Shown here: positions 33,386 through 41,710 of the stretch, one piece after another
Numbering within the stretch: the stretch's first letter is position 1
Layout of the letters: the number at the start of each line of letters is the position of its first letter
Assembly (NCBI GenBank): GCA_014803505.1
Contig: JAAVBM010000060.1
Location: 1-64,000 of the forward strand
DNA length: 64,000 bases
Direction of reading: 5' to 3'
From: a bacterium
GTDB taxonomy: Bacteria > Cyanobacteriota > Vampirovibrionia > Gastranaerophilales > Gastranaerophilaceae
Program-made: the position numbers and the translations under genes
Notes under the pieces: generated by a model
Databases searched by the model: none
What the model saw: only the letters and a program-made list of their open reading frames with translations
Told to the model about the DNA's origin: nothing

Positions 33386-33871
33386 TTAGATGCGGTCCCT
33401 TGTTAATGTGTCTATAGCAAGTTTTAAAGCTTCATCTGCGAAGTGCTCTTTCATTTCAATACGAGGAAGTTGTGGTGAAAGTTTGATTTCTTTAATTGTG
33501 ATAATATTATTGTATTTTACGGAGATATAAACTAAGCCTACAGGTTTAGTTTCGGAACCTCCGGTCGGACCAGCGATTCCTGTTGTACAAAGAGCGATAT
33601 CACAACCTGTAGCTTTGTGTAGCCCGTCAGCCATAGCTTCTGCGCATTCTTCACTTACTGCACCACAGGTATTTAGAATATCCCAACTTACGCCGAGAAT
33701 ATTATGTTTTGCTTCGTTTGCATAAGTGACAAAATTTAGTTTTACATAATCAGAACTTCCTGAAATGTCTGTTAGTCTTGAACTTACAAGCCCTCCAGTA
33801 CAGGATTCTGCAGTAGAAATTGTCAGGTTATTATCTAATAAAATTTTTCCGAGTTCTTCTTCTAGTTTCAT
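33386..33871 (-). CDS. pncC: Nicotinamide-nucleotide amidohydrolase (CinA C-terminal domain family)
   Basis: 161 residues, the size of stand-alone PncC/YgaD proteins. STAESCTGGLVSSRLTDISGSSD, FVTYANEAKHNILGV, GAVSEECAEAMADGL and TTGIAGPTGGSETKPVGLVY are the family signature. It deamidates NMN to nicotinate mononucleotide in pyridine nucleotide recycling. The N-terminal MocF/COG1058 domain of full CinA is absent. It starts one base after the radA stop, so the two are in one operon. Confidence 0.93.
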   Translation of the reverse strand: MKLEEELGKILLDNNLTISTAESCTGGLVSSRLTDISGSSDYVKLNFVTYANEAKHNILGVSWDILNTCGAVSEECAEAMADGLHKATGCDIALCTTGIAGPTGGSETKPVGLVYISVKYNNIITIKEIKLSPQLPRIEMKEHFADEALKLAIDTLTRDRI

Positions 33872-33872
33872 T

Positions 33873-35255
33873 TTAAACCTCTGTTGTTTGCGGGCTTATG
33901 CACGCTGTAATTGCGTCAATTAAGCGTTTTACTGGTACGATTTTGATTTTGTCGTGCTGAATATTTCTATTTGCAAATGGAATAATGGCTTTTTTAAATC
34001 CTGAAGTTACAGCTTCGTTAAGTCTTTTTTCGATATTGCTGACAGGGTGTATTTCTCCAGATAAACCAATTTCGCCGATAATAACTGTTTGCGGATCTAC
34101 AACTACATCTCTGGCGCAAGTTGCAATCGCAAGTGCGATACCTAAATCTGCACTTGGTTCATCGACATCCACACCGCCCATAACGTTGATATAGACATCT
34201 TGTTTTGAAAGATTCATACCTACTCTTTTTTCAAGTACTGCAAGAATTTGTAAAACTCTGCTTGTGTCAACCCCGTTAGTTACTCTGCGTGGAGTCGGGT
34301 AAGGAGTTGTTCCTACAAGAGCTTGGATTTCTACCAATAAAGGTCGTGTTCCTTCGTTTGTTACAATAATGGCACTTCCCGGGATAGCTTCTTGCGAACG
34401 TTCGTTTAAGAATAGTTCATTCGGATTTCTTATTTCAACTAATCCTTTTGTTTGCATTTCAAAAATTCCGACTTCTGAAGTGTTACCAAAACGGTTTTTC
34501 ATAGAACGAAGCATTCTGTATGATTTATATTTATCGCCTTCAAAATATATAACTGTATCAACCATATGTTCTAAAATCTTTGGTCCTGCGATGTTTCCAT
34601 CTTTTGTTACGTGACCTATGATGATAATTGTTATGTTTTTTGTTTTTGCAATTTGCATCAAGATATTACAACATTCTCGAATTTGAGAAACACTCCCTGC
34701 AGAGCTTGTAATTGTCTGCGAGTAAATAGCTTGAATACTGTCTATAACTATTGCATCAGGTTTTATTTCATCAATTTGTTGACGAATACTTTCTAAATTT
34801 GTTTGTGGGTAAATATATAAGTTTTCTGAATTTACTTCGAGTCTGTTTGCGCGAAGTTTTAGTTGACTTGCAGATTCTTCTGCTGATACATAAAGAATTC
34901 TTTGATTATTTTTTGCAAGTTCACCACTTGTTTGGAGTAAAATTGTAGATTTTCCAATCCCAGGATCTCCTGCAATCAAGACAAGTGAACCTTTTACAAG
35001 CCCTCCTCCCAGAATCCTGTCAAATTCTGAAATATTAGTACTTATGCGAACTTCTTCACCTATATGAATATCAGAAATCAATGAAGGTTTTGTGTCATTG
35101 ACAATACCTTGCGGAGATGTTGTTTGAGGCTTTAGATTTGACTGAACTTCTTCAGTAAAACTTCCCCACGAATTACATTCAGGACATTTGCCTAAGTATC
35201 CTGCTGTTTCGTATCCGCATTGTTGACATACCCATTTTGATTTTATTTTAACCAT
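33873..35255 (-). CDS. radA: DNA repair protein RadA
   Basis: 460 residues, normal length. N-terminal zinc finger CQQCGYETAGYLGKCPEC, Walker A GDPGIGKST, the RadA-specific KNRFG motif, Walker B VIDSIQ and the C-terminal Lon-protease-like domain (GGVDVDEPSADLGIALAIA). RadA is a hexameric branch-migration helicase in homologous recombination and transformation. It is co-transcribed with pncC. With dprA elsewhere in the window it adds to the recombination set. Confidence 0.96.
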   Translation of the reverse strand: MVKIKSKWVCQQCGYETAGYLGKCPECNSWGSFTEEVQSNLKPQTTSPQGIVNDTKPSLISDIHIGEEVRISTNISEFDRILGGGLVKGSLVLIAGDPGIGKSTILLQTSGELAKNNQRILYVSAEESASQLKLRANRLEVNSENLYIYPQTNLESIRQQIDEIKPDAIVIDSIQAIYSQTITSSAGSVSQIRECCNILMQIAKTKNITIIIIGHVTKDGNIAGPKILEHMVDTVIYFEGDKYKSYRMLRSMKNRFGNTSEVGIFEMQTKGLVEIRNPNELFLNERSQEAIPGSAIIVTNEGTRPLLVEIQALVGTTPYPTPRRVTNGVDTSRVLQILAVLEKRVGMNLSKQDVYINVMGGVDVDEPSADLGIALAIATCARDVVVDPQTVIIGEIGLSGEIHPVSNIEKRLNEAVTSGFKKAIIPFANRNIQHDKIKIVPVKRLIDAITACISPQTTEV

Positions 35256-35309
35256 ATATATTATTTCCCTTAAATTTTTGTTTATTACATCCGCCGGATG
35301 TCTGCATTT

Positions 35310-35822
35310 TTATTTTAGTGTTTCTATAAGTTTATTTACTTTTGATACAAGAGTTTCATAATCAGAATTATTATCAATTATGTAATCCCAATCCTTTATG
35401 TGGTCAAGTCCGATTTCAGTAATATCATCTTCGCCAATTAAATCACCTCTTGATGAGCGAGTTTCACGAGTTGCTTCAACTCTAATTGAAATTGCACCTG
35501 CATTTTTGAAAACTTCATATTCGTGAGGAACTCTCACATCTGTAACCATTAAATTCCCATCTTGTTCAATGATCTTTTTTAGCCAATAATCCGGATCTTG
35601 TTCTCTTCCCCAGTTGCCTAGCTTTATTAAATCCGCTCTATAAGAGGCTTTATTTTGTTCAATTTCATCGTAAGTCAAACCTTTTTCTTTACCATAGGTT
35701 AGTTTTATTATATCACCCATAGCACAGCGTTTAAATTCAGGCATTTTTTCCAACATGATTTTAGCCACAGTATCTTTACCTGAATATTGTTTACCTGAAA
35801 ATATAATAATTTTGTTAGCCAT
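35310..35822 (-). CDS. P-loop nucleoside/phosphomevalonate-type kinase
   Basis: 170 residues with Walker A FSGKQYSGKDT at the start, then SYRADLIKLGNWGREQDPDYWLKKI, MVTDVRVPHEYEVF (Walker B-like Asp), an RVEATRETRSSRGD lid with several Arg, and a C-terminal DYIIDNNSDY. The pattern is that of NMP-kinase-fold enzymes; the order of motifs is strikingly like that of animal-type phosphomevalonate kinases and also of phage deoxynucleotide kinases. Since dxr shows a MEP pathway, a deoxynucleotide kinase role is more likely. The substrate cannot be settled from sequence. Confidence 0.75.
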   Translation of the reverse strand: MANKIIIFSGKQYSGKDTVAKIMLEKMPEFKRCAMGDIIKLTYGKEKGLTYDEIEQNKASYRADLIKLGNWGREQDPDYWLKKIIEQDGNLMVTDVRVPHEYEVFKNAGAISIRVEATRETRSSRGDLIGEDDITEIGLDHIKDWDYIIDNNSDYETLVSKVNKLIETLK

Positions 35823-35843
35823 TGATGCTCCTCTGTTTATCTA

Positions 35844-35916
<73 letters not shown>

Positions 35917-35922
35917 AATTCT

Positions 35923-36834
35923 TTATGATTCTTCCAGTATGATTTTTTCAGTTATATCTGCTTTGTCATAAGGTGAATTTGGACGGTTTTTCCATAGCTT
36001 TATGTAGATTTCTCGATTGCTATGCAGATATTCTGTATTGTTTTCTTTGAATTCAAGAAATGATTGGCGAGGTGAACCATTGTTACACCCGCCTTCGACA
36101 CCGCAAGAACCTCCTACATGTATGTAGTTTTGAAATTCAATTACTTCATGTGAAAAGTTGTATTCGTTTGAAAAATCAACTTTATATGTAGATTTTGAGT
36201 TATCCAAATAAGCATATTGGTAGCCTAAATCTTTAGCATTTAATCCGTTAAAGATATAAAAGGTATGGTTTCCGTTTGTTGTGAATGGTAGTTTTTCATA
36301 AGTTACGGAGATTTCTTTTTTAGAACCGTCATAACTTATTTTTTTAGGAATTAAGTTTTCAATAGGACTCTTACACCAAGATAAACCTTCATCATTAAAA
36401 GAAAACGGATATTCTATAGCAACTAGCATTGCAGGGTTTAGAATAAATCTGGTTTCTTCTGAGGGACCTTCTATTGTGTAAGGATCATTTCTATCTTTAC
36501 ATACATCACATGCAATCCAAGGTTTGAAGTTTTCAATCTGTCCAAAAACATATTCGGAGGGTTCATAGTTTTGAGTTGCAAATATGGATTTTGCTACCGC
36601 CTCTTTTCGAACCTTGTAGACAAAAGATTTTGATTTATAGCTTAATGATATTGGCTGTGCTACAGGAATTTCAATAATAGAGTTTGTTTGTAAAGGTATA
36701 ATATTTGAATCTGCTGTTGTCTCAGGTTGTTCAATATGCGTTTTTGCTGTAAACATCTGAGAAATTTGAGTGTTGAAAATTACACAACAAACTGCCAATA
36801 TCAATAATAGTATTACCAAAATATTCTTGTTCAT
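35923..36834 (-). CDS. Uncharacterised membrane-anchored or secreted protein
   Basis: About 303 residues from ATG 36834 (the track start is a TTG at 36846 and has no ribosome site). An N-terminal membrane helix or uncleaved signal (ILVILLLILAVCCVIFN) is followed by an extracytoplasmic domain. Cys pairs occur in WIACDVCKDRND and VGGSCGVEGGCNNG, which may form disulfides. No catalytic motif was identified. It is three bases from the zinc-ribbon membrane gene upstream, so they may be co-transcribed. Family not recognised. Confidence 0.6.
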   Translation of the reverse strand: MNKNILVILLLILAVCCVIFNTQISQMFTAKTHIEQPETTADSNIIPLQTNSIIEIPVAQPISLSYKSKSFVYKVRKEAVAKSIFATQNYEPSEYVFGQIENFKPWIACDVCKDRNDPYTIEGPSEETRFILNPAMLVAIEYPFSFNDEGLSWCKSPIENLIPKKISYDGSKKEISVTYEKLPFTTNGNHTFYIFNGLNAKDLGYQYAYLDNSKSTYKVDFSNEYNFSHEVIEFQNYIHVGGSCGVEGGCNNGSPRQSFLEFKENNTEYLHSNREIYIKLWKNRPNSPYDKADITEKIILEES

Positions 36835-36848
36835 AAAACCGTTCAAAC

Positions 36849-37277
36849 TTATACTTCAATACTTCCAATAATTGCAAATATTATAACTGTTTTTAATGCT
36901 AATATTATACCTAATGCTAGGAGAATAAACCATAAACGAACCCAATTCTTTTGAACTTCGTTAAATCTTTCGGTACTGTCCCAGTTTTGAGATTCCCAAG
37001 CCCATTTGTTTCCTGCAAAACCAAACCATATTGAGATTGCAAGCGGGCCAATAATAGGGAGTAAGCAAGCCGGAAAATACAATAAAGTTATGTATTTCTT
37101 GTTCATAATACCCCAAATCCAATTTAGTAAGAATGCACCCCAATTAAAGTGCTGGATTTCTTTTGGTAGTGAATTATCATCTTTATTTATCCATTCTCCG
37201 CAAAATTTGCATTTTTTTGCGTCAACAGGAATTTCACCTCCGCAGAACGGGCAGTTTTTATTTTCAGTATTTTCCAT
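36849..37277 (-). CDS. Zinc-ribbon membrane protein
   Basis: 142 residues from ATG 37277, which has AAGGAG ten bases upstream. N-terminal zinc ribbon CPFCGGEIPVDAKKCKFCGEW, then HFNWGAFLLNWIWGIMNKKY, a membrane hairpin (LLYFPACLLPIIGPLAISIWFGFAGNKWAWES) and a last membrane helix (LWFILLALGIILALKTVIIFAII). Small proteins with a zinc ribbon before a GAFLLNWIWG-type membrane domain are widespread and uncharacterised. The cytoplasmic zinc ribbon may mediate protein contacts. Confidence 0.75.
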   Translation of the reverse strand: MENTENKNCPFCGGEIPVDAKKCKFCGEWINKDDNSLPKEIQHFNWGAFLLNWIWGIMNKKYITLLYFPACLLPIIGPLAISIWFGFAGNKWAWESQNWDSTERFNEVQKNWVRLWFILLALGIILALKTVIIFAIIGSIEV

Positions 37278-37357
37278 AAACCTCAATCTCCTTTTAGCTA
37301 AAGTCTTTACTAAATGATATAACTTTGAGGTTATGATGTCAATATTTAGAGGTTTAT

Positions 37358-37837
37358 TTATAATCCCAGTTTTAGTTTATTTAGGCTTGCTGTAATATTC
37401 ATTGCTGTAAAGATAGTGGATTGGTTTTTTGTTAATGATTCATAGTCGTTTTTTATGGAATTTAATTCATTTTCAAATTCTTTTCCATCTTTAGTTTTTT
37501 GAGTTTGAGAATTTAAAGCAGCTGTAAGTTTATCAATAATTTCTTTTGTGCCTGTTGAATTTGAAATACTTACTCCCATTTTTATTGCCAAATCTTTGGC
37601 TCTGTTTAATACTTCTAATTCTCCTGTACAAACATTTTTAGACGAAGTATTATTTACAGTTTGTTGAACTGCAAGTTTTTGTAATATTGATGCGATAAGA
37701 GCTTTTGCTTGAGCTTCAGACGAAACTGTGCTTGGATCAATACCAAGTTCACGTAATTTTTTCTTAGTTTCTTCGCTCAAGTTGGATTGGTTTAGAGGTA
37801 AAAACCATCCGGAGGAAGGTATTCCATTTATCGACAT
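37358..37837 (-). CDS. Uncharacterised helical protein
   Basis: 159 residues; after a short opening (SINGIPSSGWFLPLNQSN) the protein is helical and hydrophilic: SEETKKKLRELGIDPSTVSSEAQAKALIASILQKL and GKEFENELNSIKNDYESLTKNQ. No signal peptide or known domain. The spacing and composition recall small cytoplasmic helical proteins of this genome with no assigned role. It is divergent from pgk. Confidence 0.6.
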   Translation of the reverse strand: MSINGIPSSGWFLPLNQSNLSEETKKKLRELGIDPSTVSSEAQAKALIASILQKLAVQQTVNNTSSKNVCTGELEVLNRAKDLAIKMGVSISNSTGTKEIIDKLTAALNSQTQKTKDGKEFENELNSIKNDYESLTKNQSTIFTAMNITASLNKLKLGL

Positions 37838-37925
37838 TTGATGCAGCCTTTCTGGTTTTTGTTTAATGTTTTTCTACCCTAAGTCAATATTTATATTATC
37901 GGTATTATTGTTTAAAACTTTAATG

Positions 37926-37954
37926 TTGTTTTAGATATATGTTTTTTGTAGAAT
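37926..37954 (+). promoter_or_regulatory. Promoter of pgk
   Basis: TTGTTT (37926-37931), 17-base spacer, TAGAAT (37949-37954); the start would be near 37961, 26 bases before the ATG, with AAAGGAGAG as ribosome site. Confidence 0.6.
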
Positions 37955-37986
37955 AATCATGCGGTACTTTAAAAAAGGAGAGACTA

Positions 37987-39189
37987 ATGAAAAAATCTAT
38001 TAAAGATCTTGGTGATATCCAAGGTAAAAGAGCGTTAATCAGAGTTGATGTAAATGTTCCTCTTGATGCTGACAAAAATGTAACTGATGATACAAGAATT
38101 CAAGCAATTTTGCCTACTGTAAAATACTTGAAAGATAAAGGAGCTAAAATTATTTTAATGGCTCACCTTGGCAGACCAAAAGGTGAATGGAATTTAGAAT
38201 TTTCATTAGAGCCTGTTGCTAAATACTTATCAAAAGTTTTAGGTGAAGATGTATTATTTGTAAAATCTCCTGTTGGAGAAGGTGCAGATAAAGAATTAGA
38301 AGCATTAAAAGATGGCCAAGTTGCACTTTTGGAAAATATCAGATTCTATAAAGCTGAAGAAGCAAAAGATGACGATATGACTTTTGCTGAAGAACTTGCT
38401 AAACTTGGTGATTTTTATGTTAACGATGCGTTTGGTGCAGCTCACAGAAATCATACTTCAACTGCTAAAGTTGCTAAAATTGTTAAACCTGCAGTTTCTG
38501 GTCTTTTAATGGAAAAAGAATTAAGATGCTTATCCCAAGCTCTTGATAATCCAACCAGACCATTCACAGCTGTTGTTGGTGGTGCAAAAGTTTCTTCTAA
38601 AATCGGTGTTTTAGAAAACTTAATCGATAAAGTTGATAACCTAATTATCGGCGGTGGTATGGCTTATACTTTCGTAAAAGCTAACGGCGGTAAAATTGGT
38701 AACTCTATTTGCGAAGATGATCAAATGGATGTTGCTAAAGCTATCGAAGCTAAAGCTGCTGCTAAAGGTGTTAAATTAGTTATGGCAACAGATGTTTTGG
38801 TTACTGATGATTTCTCTGGTAACGGAACAAATAAATTTGTTGCAATCAACGAAATTCCTGACGGATTTGAAGGTGTTGATGCTGGCATGGATTCAAGAAA
38901 AGCATTTGCTGAAGTTCTTAAATCTTCAAAAACAATTCTTATGAACGGACCTGTAGGAGCTTTCGAAAATCCTGCATTTGCTGACGGTACAAAAGCTGTA
39001 TTAGAAGCTATTGTTGAAGCTACTAAAAATGGTGCCGTTTCTGTTATTGGTGGTGGTGATTCTGTTTCTGCCGCTAAGAAATTCTGTAAAGCTGAAGACT
39101 TTACTCATGTTTCTACTGGTGGCGGTGCTTCTTTAGAATTTATAGAAGGTAAAGTTTTACCTGGTGTTGCAGCATTAGATGAAGCTTAA
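37987..39189 (+). CDS. pgk: Phosphoglycerate kinase
   Basis: 400 residues, standard length. RVDVNVPLD opens the protein, HLGRPKG and LLENIRFYKAEE bind 3-phosphoglycerate, GDFYVNDAFGAAHRNHTST is the family signature, AVVGGAKVSSKI and IGGGMAYTF follow, NGPVGAFE and the nucleotide loop VIGGGDSVSAAKK near the end. It makes ATP from 1,3-bisphosphoglycerate in glycolysis. Transcribed alone, with a promoter at 37926 and a strong terminator at 39214. Confidence 0.98.
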   Translation: MKKSIKDLGDIQGKRALIRVDVNVPLDADKNVTDDTRIQAILPTVKYLKDKGAKIILMAHLGRPKGEWNLEFSLEPVAKYLSKVLGEDVLFVKSPVGEGADKELEALKDGQVALLENIRFYKAEEAKDDDMTFAEELAKLGDFYVNDAFGAAHRNHTSTAKVAKIVKPAVSGLLMEKELRCLSQALDNPTRPFTAVVGGAKVSSKIGVLENLIDKVDNLIIGGGMAYTFVKANGGKIGNSICEDDQMDVAKAIEAKAAAKGVKLVMATDVLVTDDFSGNGTNKFVAINEIPDGFEGVDAGMDSRKAFAEVLKSSKTILMNGPVGAFENPAFADGTKAVLEAIVEATKNGAVSVIGGGDSVSAAKKFCKAEDFTHVSTGGGASLEFIEGKVLPGVAALDEA

Positions 39190-39213
39190 TTGTAAATGTT
39201 TATAAAAGAAAAA

Positions 39214-39242
39214 GGCAGGATTTTATAAATCCTGCCTTTTTT
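39214..39242 (+). terminator. Rho-independent terminator after pgk
   Basis: GGCAGGATTT (39214-39223), loop TAT, AAATCCTGCC (39227-39236), then TTTTTT, with an A run on the 5' side. Confidence 0.93.
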
Positions 39243-39291
39243 ATAGCAAAAATTTTTATTTTCCGATTTTTAATTGAAAAAAGGAAAAAAT

Positions 39292-39918
39292 ATGAATATA
39301 AATTTTACAGGTATAAATAATCCAGGGTTTTATTATTCTCAATTATATAAGGTTGTTGGACAAAATGAGAATGGTGAATATTTGTATGATCCAAATGAAA
39401 GTGTTAATGTATGTTATTTAAATACAGAATTGACAGATGATTTTAATGGTAAAGATTTGTCGAATTTTCGTAAAAGTCTTAAGGCTTCAAAGTTAGAAGA
39501 TGCTATTCATCCAATGAACTCGAATAGTTTAAACGTTGGTCTTTTAAAAGGTGAATTAAGTAATGACAATGGGCTATATTTATTTATCAATGGGAATTTG
39601 ATAAATATTGAAGATGAAAAATTACCTGTGATTTCATATGTAACTAAACTTTTGAAACAAATTGGAAATTCTTCTAAGGAAATAACTACGGATCCTTTAC
39701 ATTTTTTGTCTGATGAGGCTGCTAATTCTTTAGTTTTGGGTCAAGATGTAAGAGTGGATTTTTCGAAGGAAGAGGTTTTAGAATCTATGTACAATATGTA
39801 TTCTGAAGATAATGTTAGAAGTGGTTCAGATGAAATGTTTAATTTGTTAAATAAAAGAATGCTTGAATATTTTGATATTGATACTGGTAAGATACAAAAC
39901 TTTGATAGAAAGGCATAA
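39292..39918 (+). CDS. FTG-motif protein, first of a tandem paralogous pair
   Basis: 208 residues from ATG 39292 (AAGGA upstream; the track start is a TTG at 39274). Opens MNINFTGINNPGF. Shares with the next gene LTDDFNGKDL, a DAIHP-type motif followed by a short strand, a helix ISYVTKLLKQIGN, a DEAANSLVLGQDVR segment and a RSGSDEMFNLLNKRMLEYFD end. Acidic and cytoplasmic in appearance. Family unknown. Confidence 0.7.
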   Translation: MNINFTGINNPGFYYSQLYKVVGQNENGEYLYDPNESVNVCYLNTELTDDFNGKDLSNFRKSLKASKLEDAIHPMNSNSLNVGLLKGELSNDNGLYLFINGNLINIEDEKLPVISYVTKLLKQIGNSSKEITTDPLHFLSDEAANSLVLGQDVRVDFSKEEVLESMYNMYSEDNVRSGSDEMFNLLNKRMLEYFDIDTGKIQNFDRKA

Positions 39919-39923
39919 TAAAA

Positions 39924-40547
39924 ATGAATGTTAATTTTACAGGAATAAAAAATGTCGGTTATGAGTTTCGCAAATATAGAGAAGCTGTCTATGATGATGG
40001 TAGTTTTGAATTTCTTGATCCCGATGAAGATATGGATAAAGATGAATATGATGAAGATATTCAGGATCATTATTTGACAGTACAGTTAACAGATGATTTC
40101 CAAGGTAAAGATTTGACGGAGTTCCATAATTGTGCAAAAAGAAGTGGTTTAAAAGATTATTTGCATCCGGAAAACCCTGATTTGTTGTCCTTTTCAATTA
40201 CTAAAACAGATTTTACTGATGATTATTCTAAACCAGAGATTCTTTTTTATCTAAATGACTATTTGGAAGAGTTAGAGGTAAAAGATGAAAATATGCCAAT
40301 GTTTACTTTTCTTGCAAAAGTATTACAAAAAGTTGTAAATAAGAAAAATTCTGAATTTATTGTTGATAAATCTTATATAGATAATAAAGCTGCAACTTCT
40401 ATTATTCTGGGTGATGATTTAAGAGAAGGTTATGGAGATCAGTATAATAAAATTATGAAACAAGTACATTCTCCAGAAACTGTTAAATCAGGAGCTAATG
40501 AAATGTTAGATGTTTTAACAGATAGAATGATTGATTATTTTAGCTAA
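39924..40547 (+). CDS. FTG-motif protein, second tandem paralogue
   Basis: 207 residues, five bases after its paralogue. Opens MNVNFTGIKNVGYEF, then an acidic insertion (DPDEDMDKDEYDEDIQD) that the first copy lacks, then the shared blocks LTDDFQGKDLTEF, LKDYLHPENPD, FTFLAKVLQKVV, NKAATSIILGDDLR and KSGANEMLDVLTDRMIDYF. The pair arose by tandem duplication and has diverged strongly while keeping the N-terminal motif. Function unknown. Confidence 0.7.
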   Translation: MNVNFTGIKNVGYEFRKYREAVYDDGSFEFLDPDEDMDKDEYDEDIQDHYLTVQLTDDFQGKDLTEFHNCAKRSGLKDYLHPENPDLLSFSITKTDFTDDYSKPEILFYLNDYLEELEVKDENMPMFTFLAKVLQKVVNKKNSEFIVDKSYIDNKAATSIILGDDLREGYGDQYNKIMKQVHSPETVKSGANEMLDVLTDRMIDYFS

Positions 40548-40555
40548 TTTTTTGA

Positions 40556-40584
40556 TTGACCACTTTAGTTTTTAATGATTTAAT
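40556..40584 (+). promoter_or_regulatory. Promoter of spmA (possibly leaderless)
   Basis: TTGACC (40556-40561), 17-base spacer, TTTAAT (40579-40584). The predicted start site falls on or next to the ATG at 40591, and no ribosome site exists upstream, so the mRNA may be leaderless. Confidence 0.5.
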
Positions 40585-40590
40585 AATTCT

Positions 40591-41184
40591 ATGAATTATA
40601 TATTTTATTTTCTAATTGTGTTTTCAATAATAGTTGGTGCAATTAACGGCAGATTGCAAGATGTTGTTAACTCTGTTATGACCGGAGCTGAATTGTCTGT
40701 AAAGGTTGCATTTTCTTTAATTGGGATTATGGCATTTTGGCTTGGAATTATGCGAATTGCAGAAAAATCAGGTTTGATTGCTTGGATTTCAAAGGTTTTA
40801 AAACCAATTATGAAAATATTATTTAATGAGCTTCCGGAAGATTCACCTGCTGTCGGTGACATTGCAATGAATTTTTCGGCGAATGCTTTTGGCTTGTCAA
40901 ATGCTGCAACTCCATTTGGTATTAAAGCAATGGAAGAACTTCAAAAAGTAAATGATAAAAAAGATACTGCAACAAACTCGATGTGTTTGTTTTTGGGGAT
41001 GAATACAGCCGGTTTTCAGCTAATTCCAACAACAGTTCTTGCAGTATTGGTTGGTATCGGATATAAAAATCCTACGGAAATTATTGCTCCTACGTTATTG
41101 GTAACCTCTATTGCGTTTGTTTCTGCAATTTTGTTATCAAAGCTTTTTCAGTTTTTAGGCAGTAGGGAGGGTAGAAATGAGTAG
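40591..41184 (+). CDS. spmA: SpmA-like nucleoside-recognition (Gate) domain membrane protein
   Basis: 197 residues with about five membrane helices (YIFYFLIVFSIIVGAI, VAFSLIGIMAFWLGIMRIAE, TTVLAVLVGIG, FVSAILLSKLFQF). MNFSANAFGLSNAATPFGIKAMEELQ and LGMNTAGFQLIP are the SpmA/Gate signature. In Bacillus SpmA and SpmB help dehydrate the spore core; homologues are common in bacteria that do not sporulate, where the role is unknown, possibly transport. It overlaps spmB by eight bases. Confidence 0.88.
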   Translation: MNYIFYFLIVFSIIVGAINGRLQDVVNSVMTGAELSVKVAFSLIGIMAFWLGIMRIAEKSGLIAWISKVLKPIMKILFNELPEDSPAVGDIAMNFSANAFGLSNAATPFGIKAMEELQKVNDKKDTATNSMCLFLGMNTAGFQLIPTTVLAVLVGIGYKNPTEIIAPTLLVTSIAFVSAILLSKLFQFLGSREGRNE

Positions 41185-41710
41185 TGTTTTTAACCTGATT
41201 TCTTTATGGACTTTACCTGTATTATTAATGGTTGTTTTAACTCTTGGTATAGTTAAGAGAGTTTCGATTTATGAAGAATTTACTGATGGAGCCAAAGATG
41301 GTTTTAAAGTTGCGGTTAAGATTATTCCGTATTTGGTAGCTATAATTGTTGGTATTTCTATGTTTAGAGCCAGTGGAGCTATTGATATTATTGCAAATGT
41401 TTTATCTTCATTATTCGCAAAGTTTAATATCCCATCTGAAACTCTTCCATTAATGATTGTTCGTTCTTTGTCCGGCTCTGCAGCGTTGGGAGTTTTTTCT
41501 GATATTGCAAATAATTTAGGACCGGATTCTTATGCCACAAAGTTGGCTGCTGTAATGGTTGGTAGCAGCGAAACTACATTTTATGTTTTGGCTGTATATT
41601 TTGGGGCTGTTGGAATTTCTAAAGTTCGTTATGCACTTACTGTTGGTTTACTTGCAGATATTATTGGTATTATTTCAGCAATTTTGGTATGTAATTGGTT
41701 GTTTGCATAG
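41177..41710 (+). CDS. spmB: SpmB-like nucleoside-recognition (Gate) domain membrane protein
   Basis: 177 residues, about five membrane helices. VSIYEEFTDGAKDGFKVAVKIIPYLVAI, MIVRSLSGSAALGVFSDI and KLAAVMVGSSETTFYVLAVYFGAVGI are the SpmB signature. It starts inside spmA (eight-base overlap, ribosome site GGGAGGG), so the two are made together and probably form one complex. Its last 41 bases overlap the end of the convergent zinc-ribbon gene. Confidence 0.88.
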   Translation: MSSVFNLISLWTLPVLLMVVLTLGIVKRVSIYEEFTDGAKDGFKVAVKIIPYLVAIIVGISMFRASGAIDIIANVLSSLFAKFNIPSETLPLMIVRSLSGSAALGVFSDIANNLGPDSYATKLAAVMVGSSETTFYVLAVYFGAVGISKVRYALTVGLLADIIGIISAILVCNWLFA

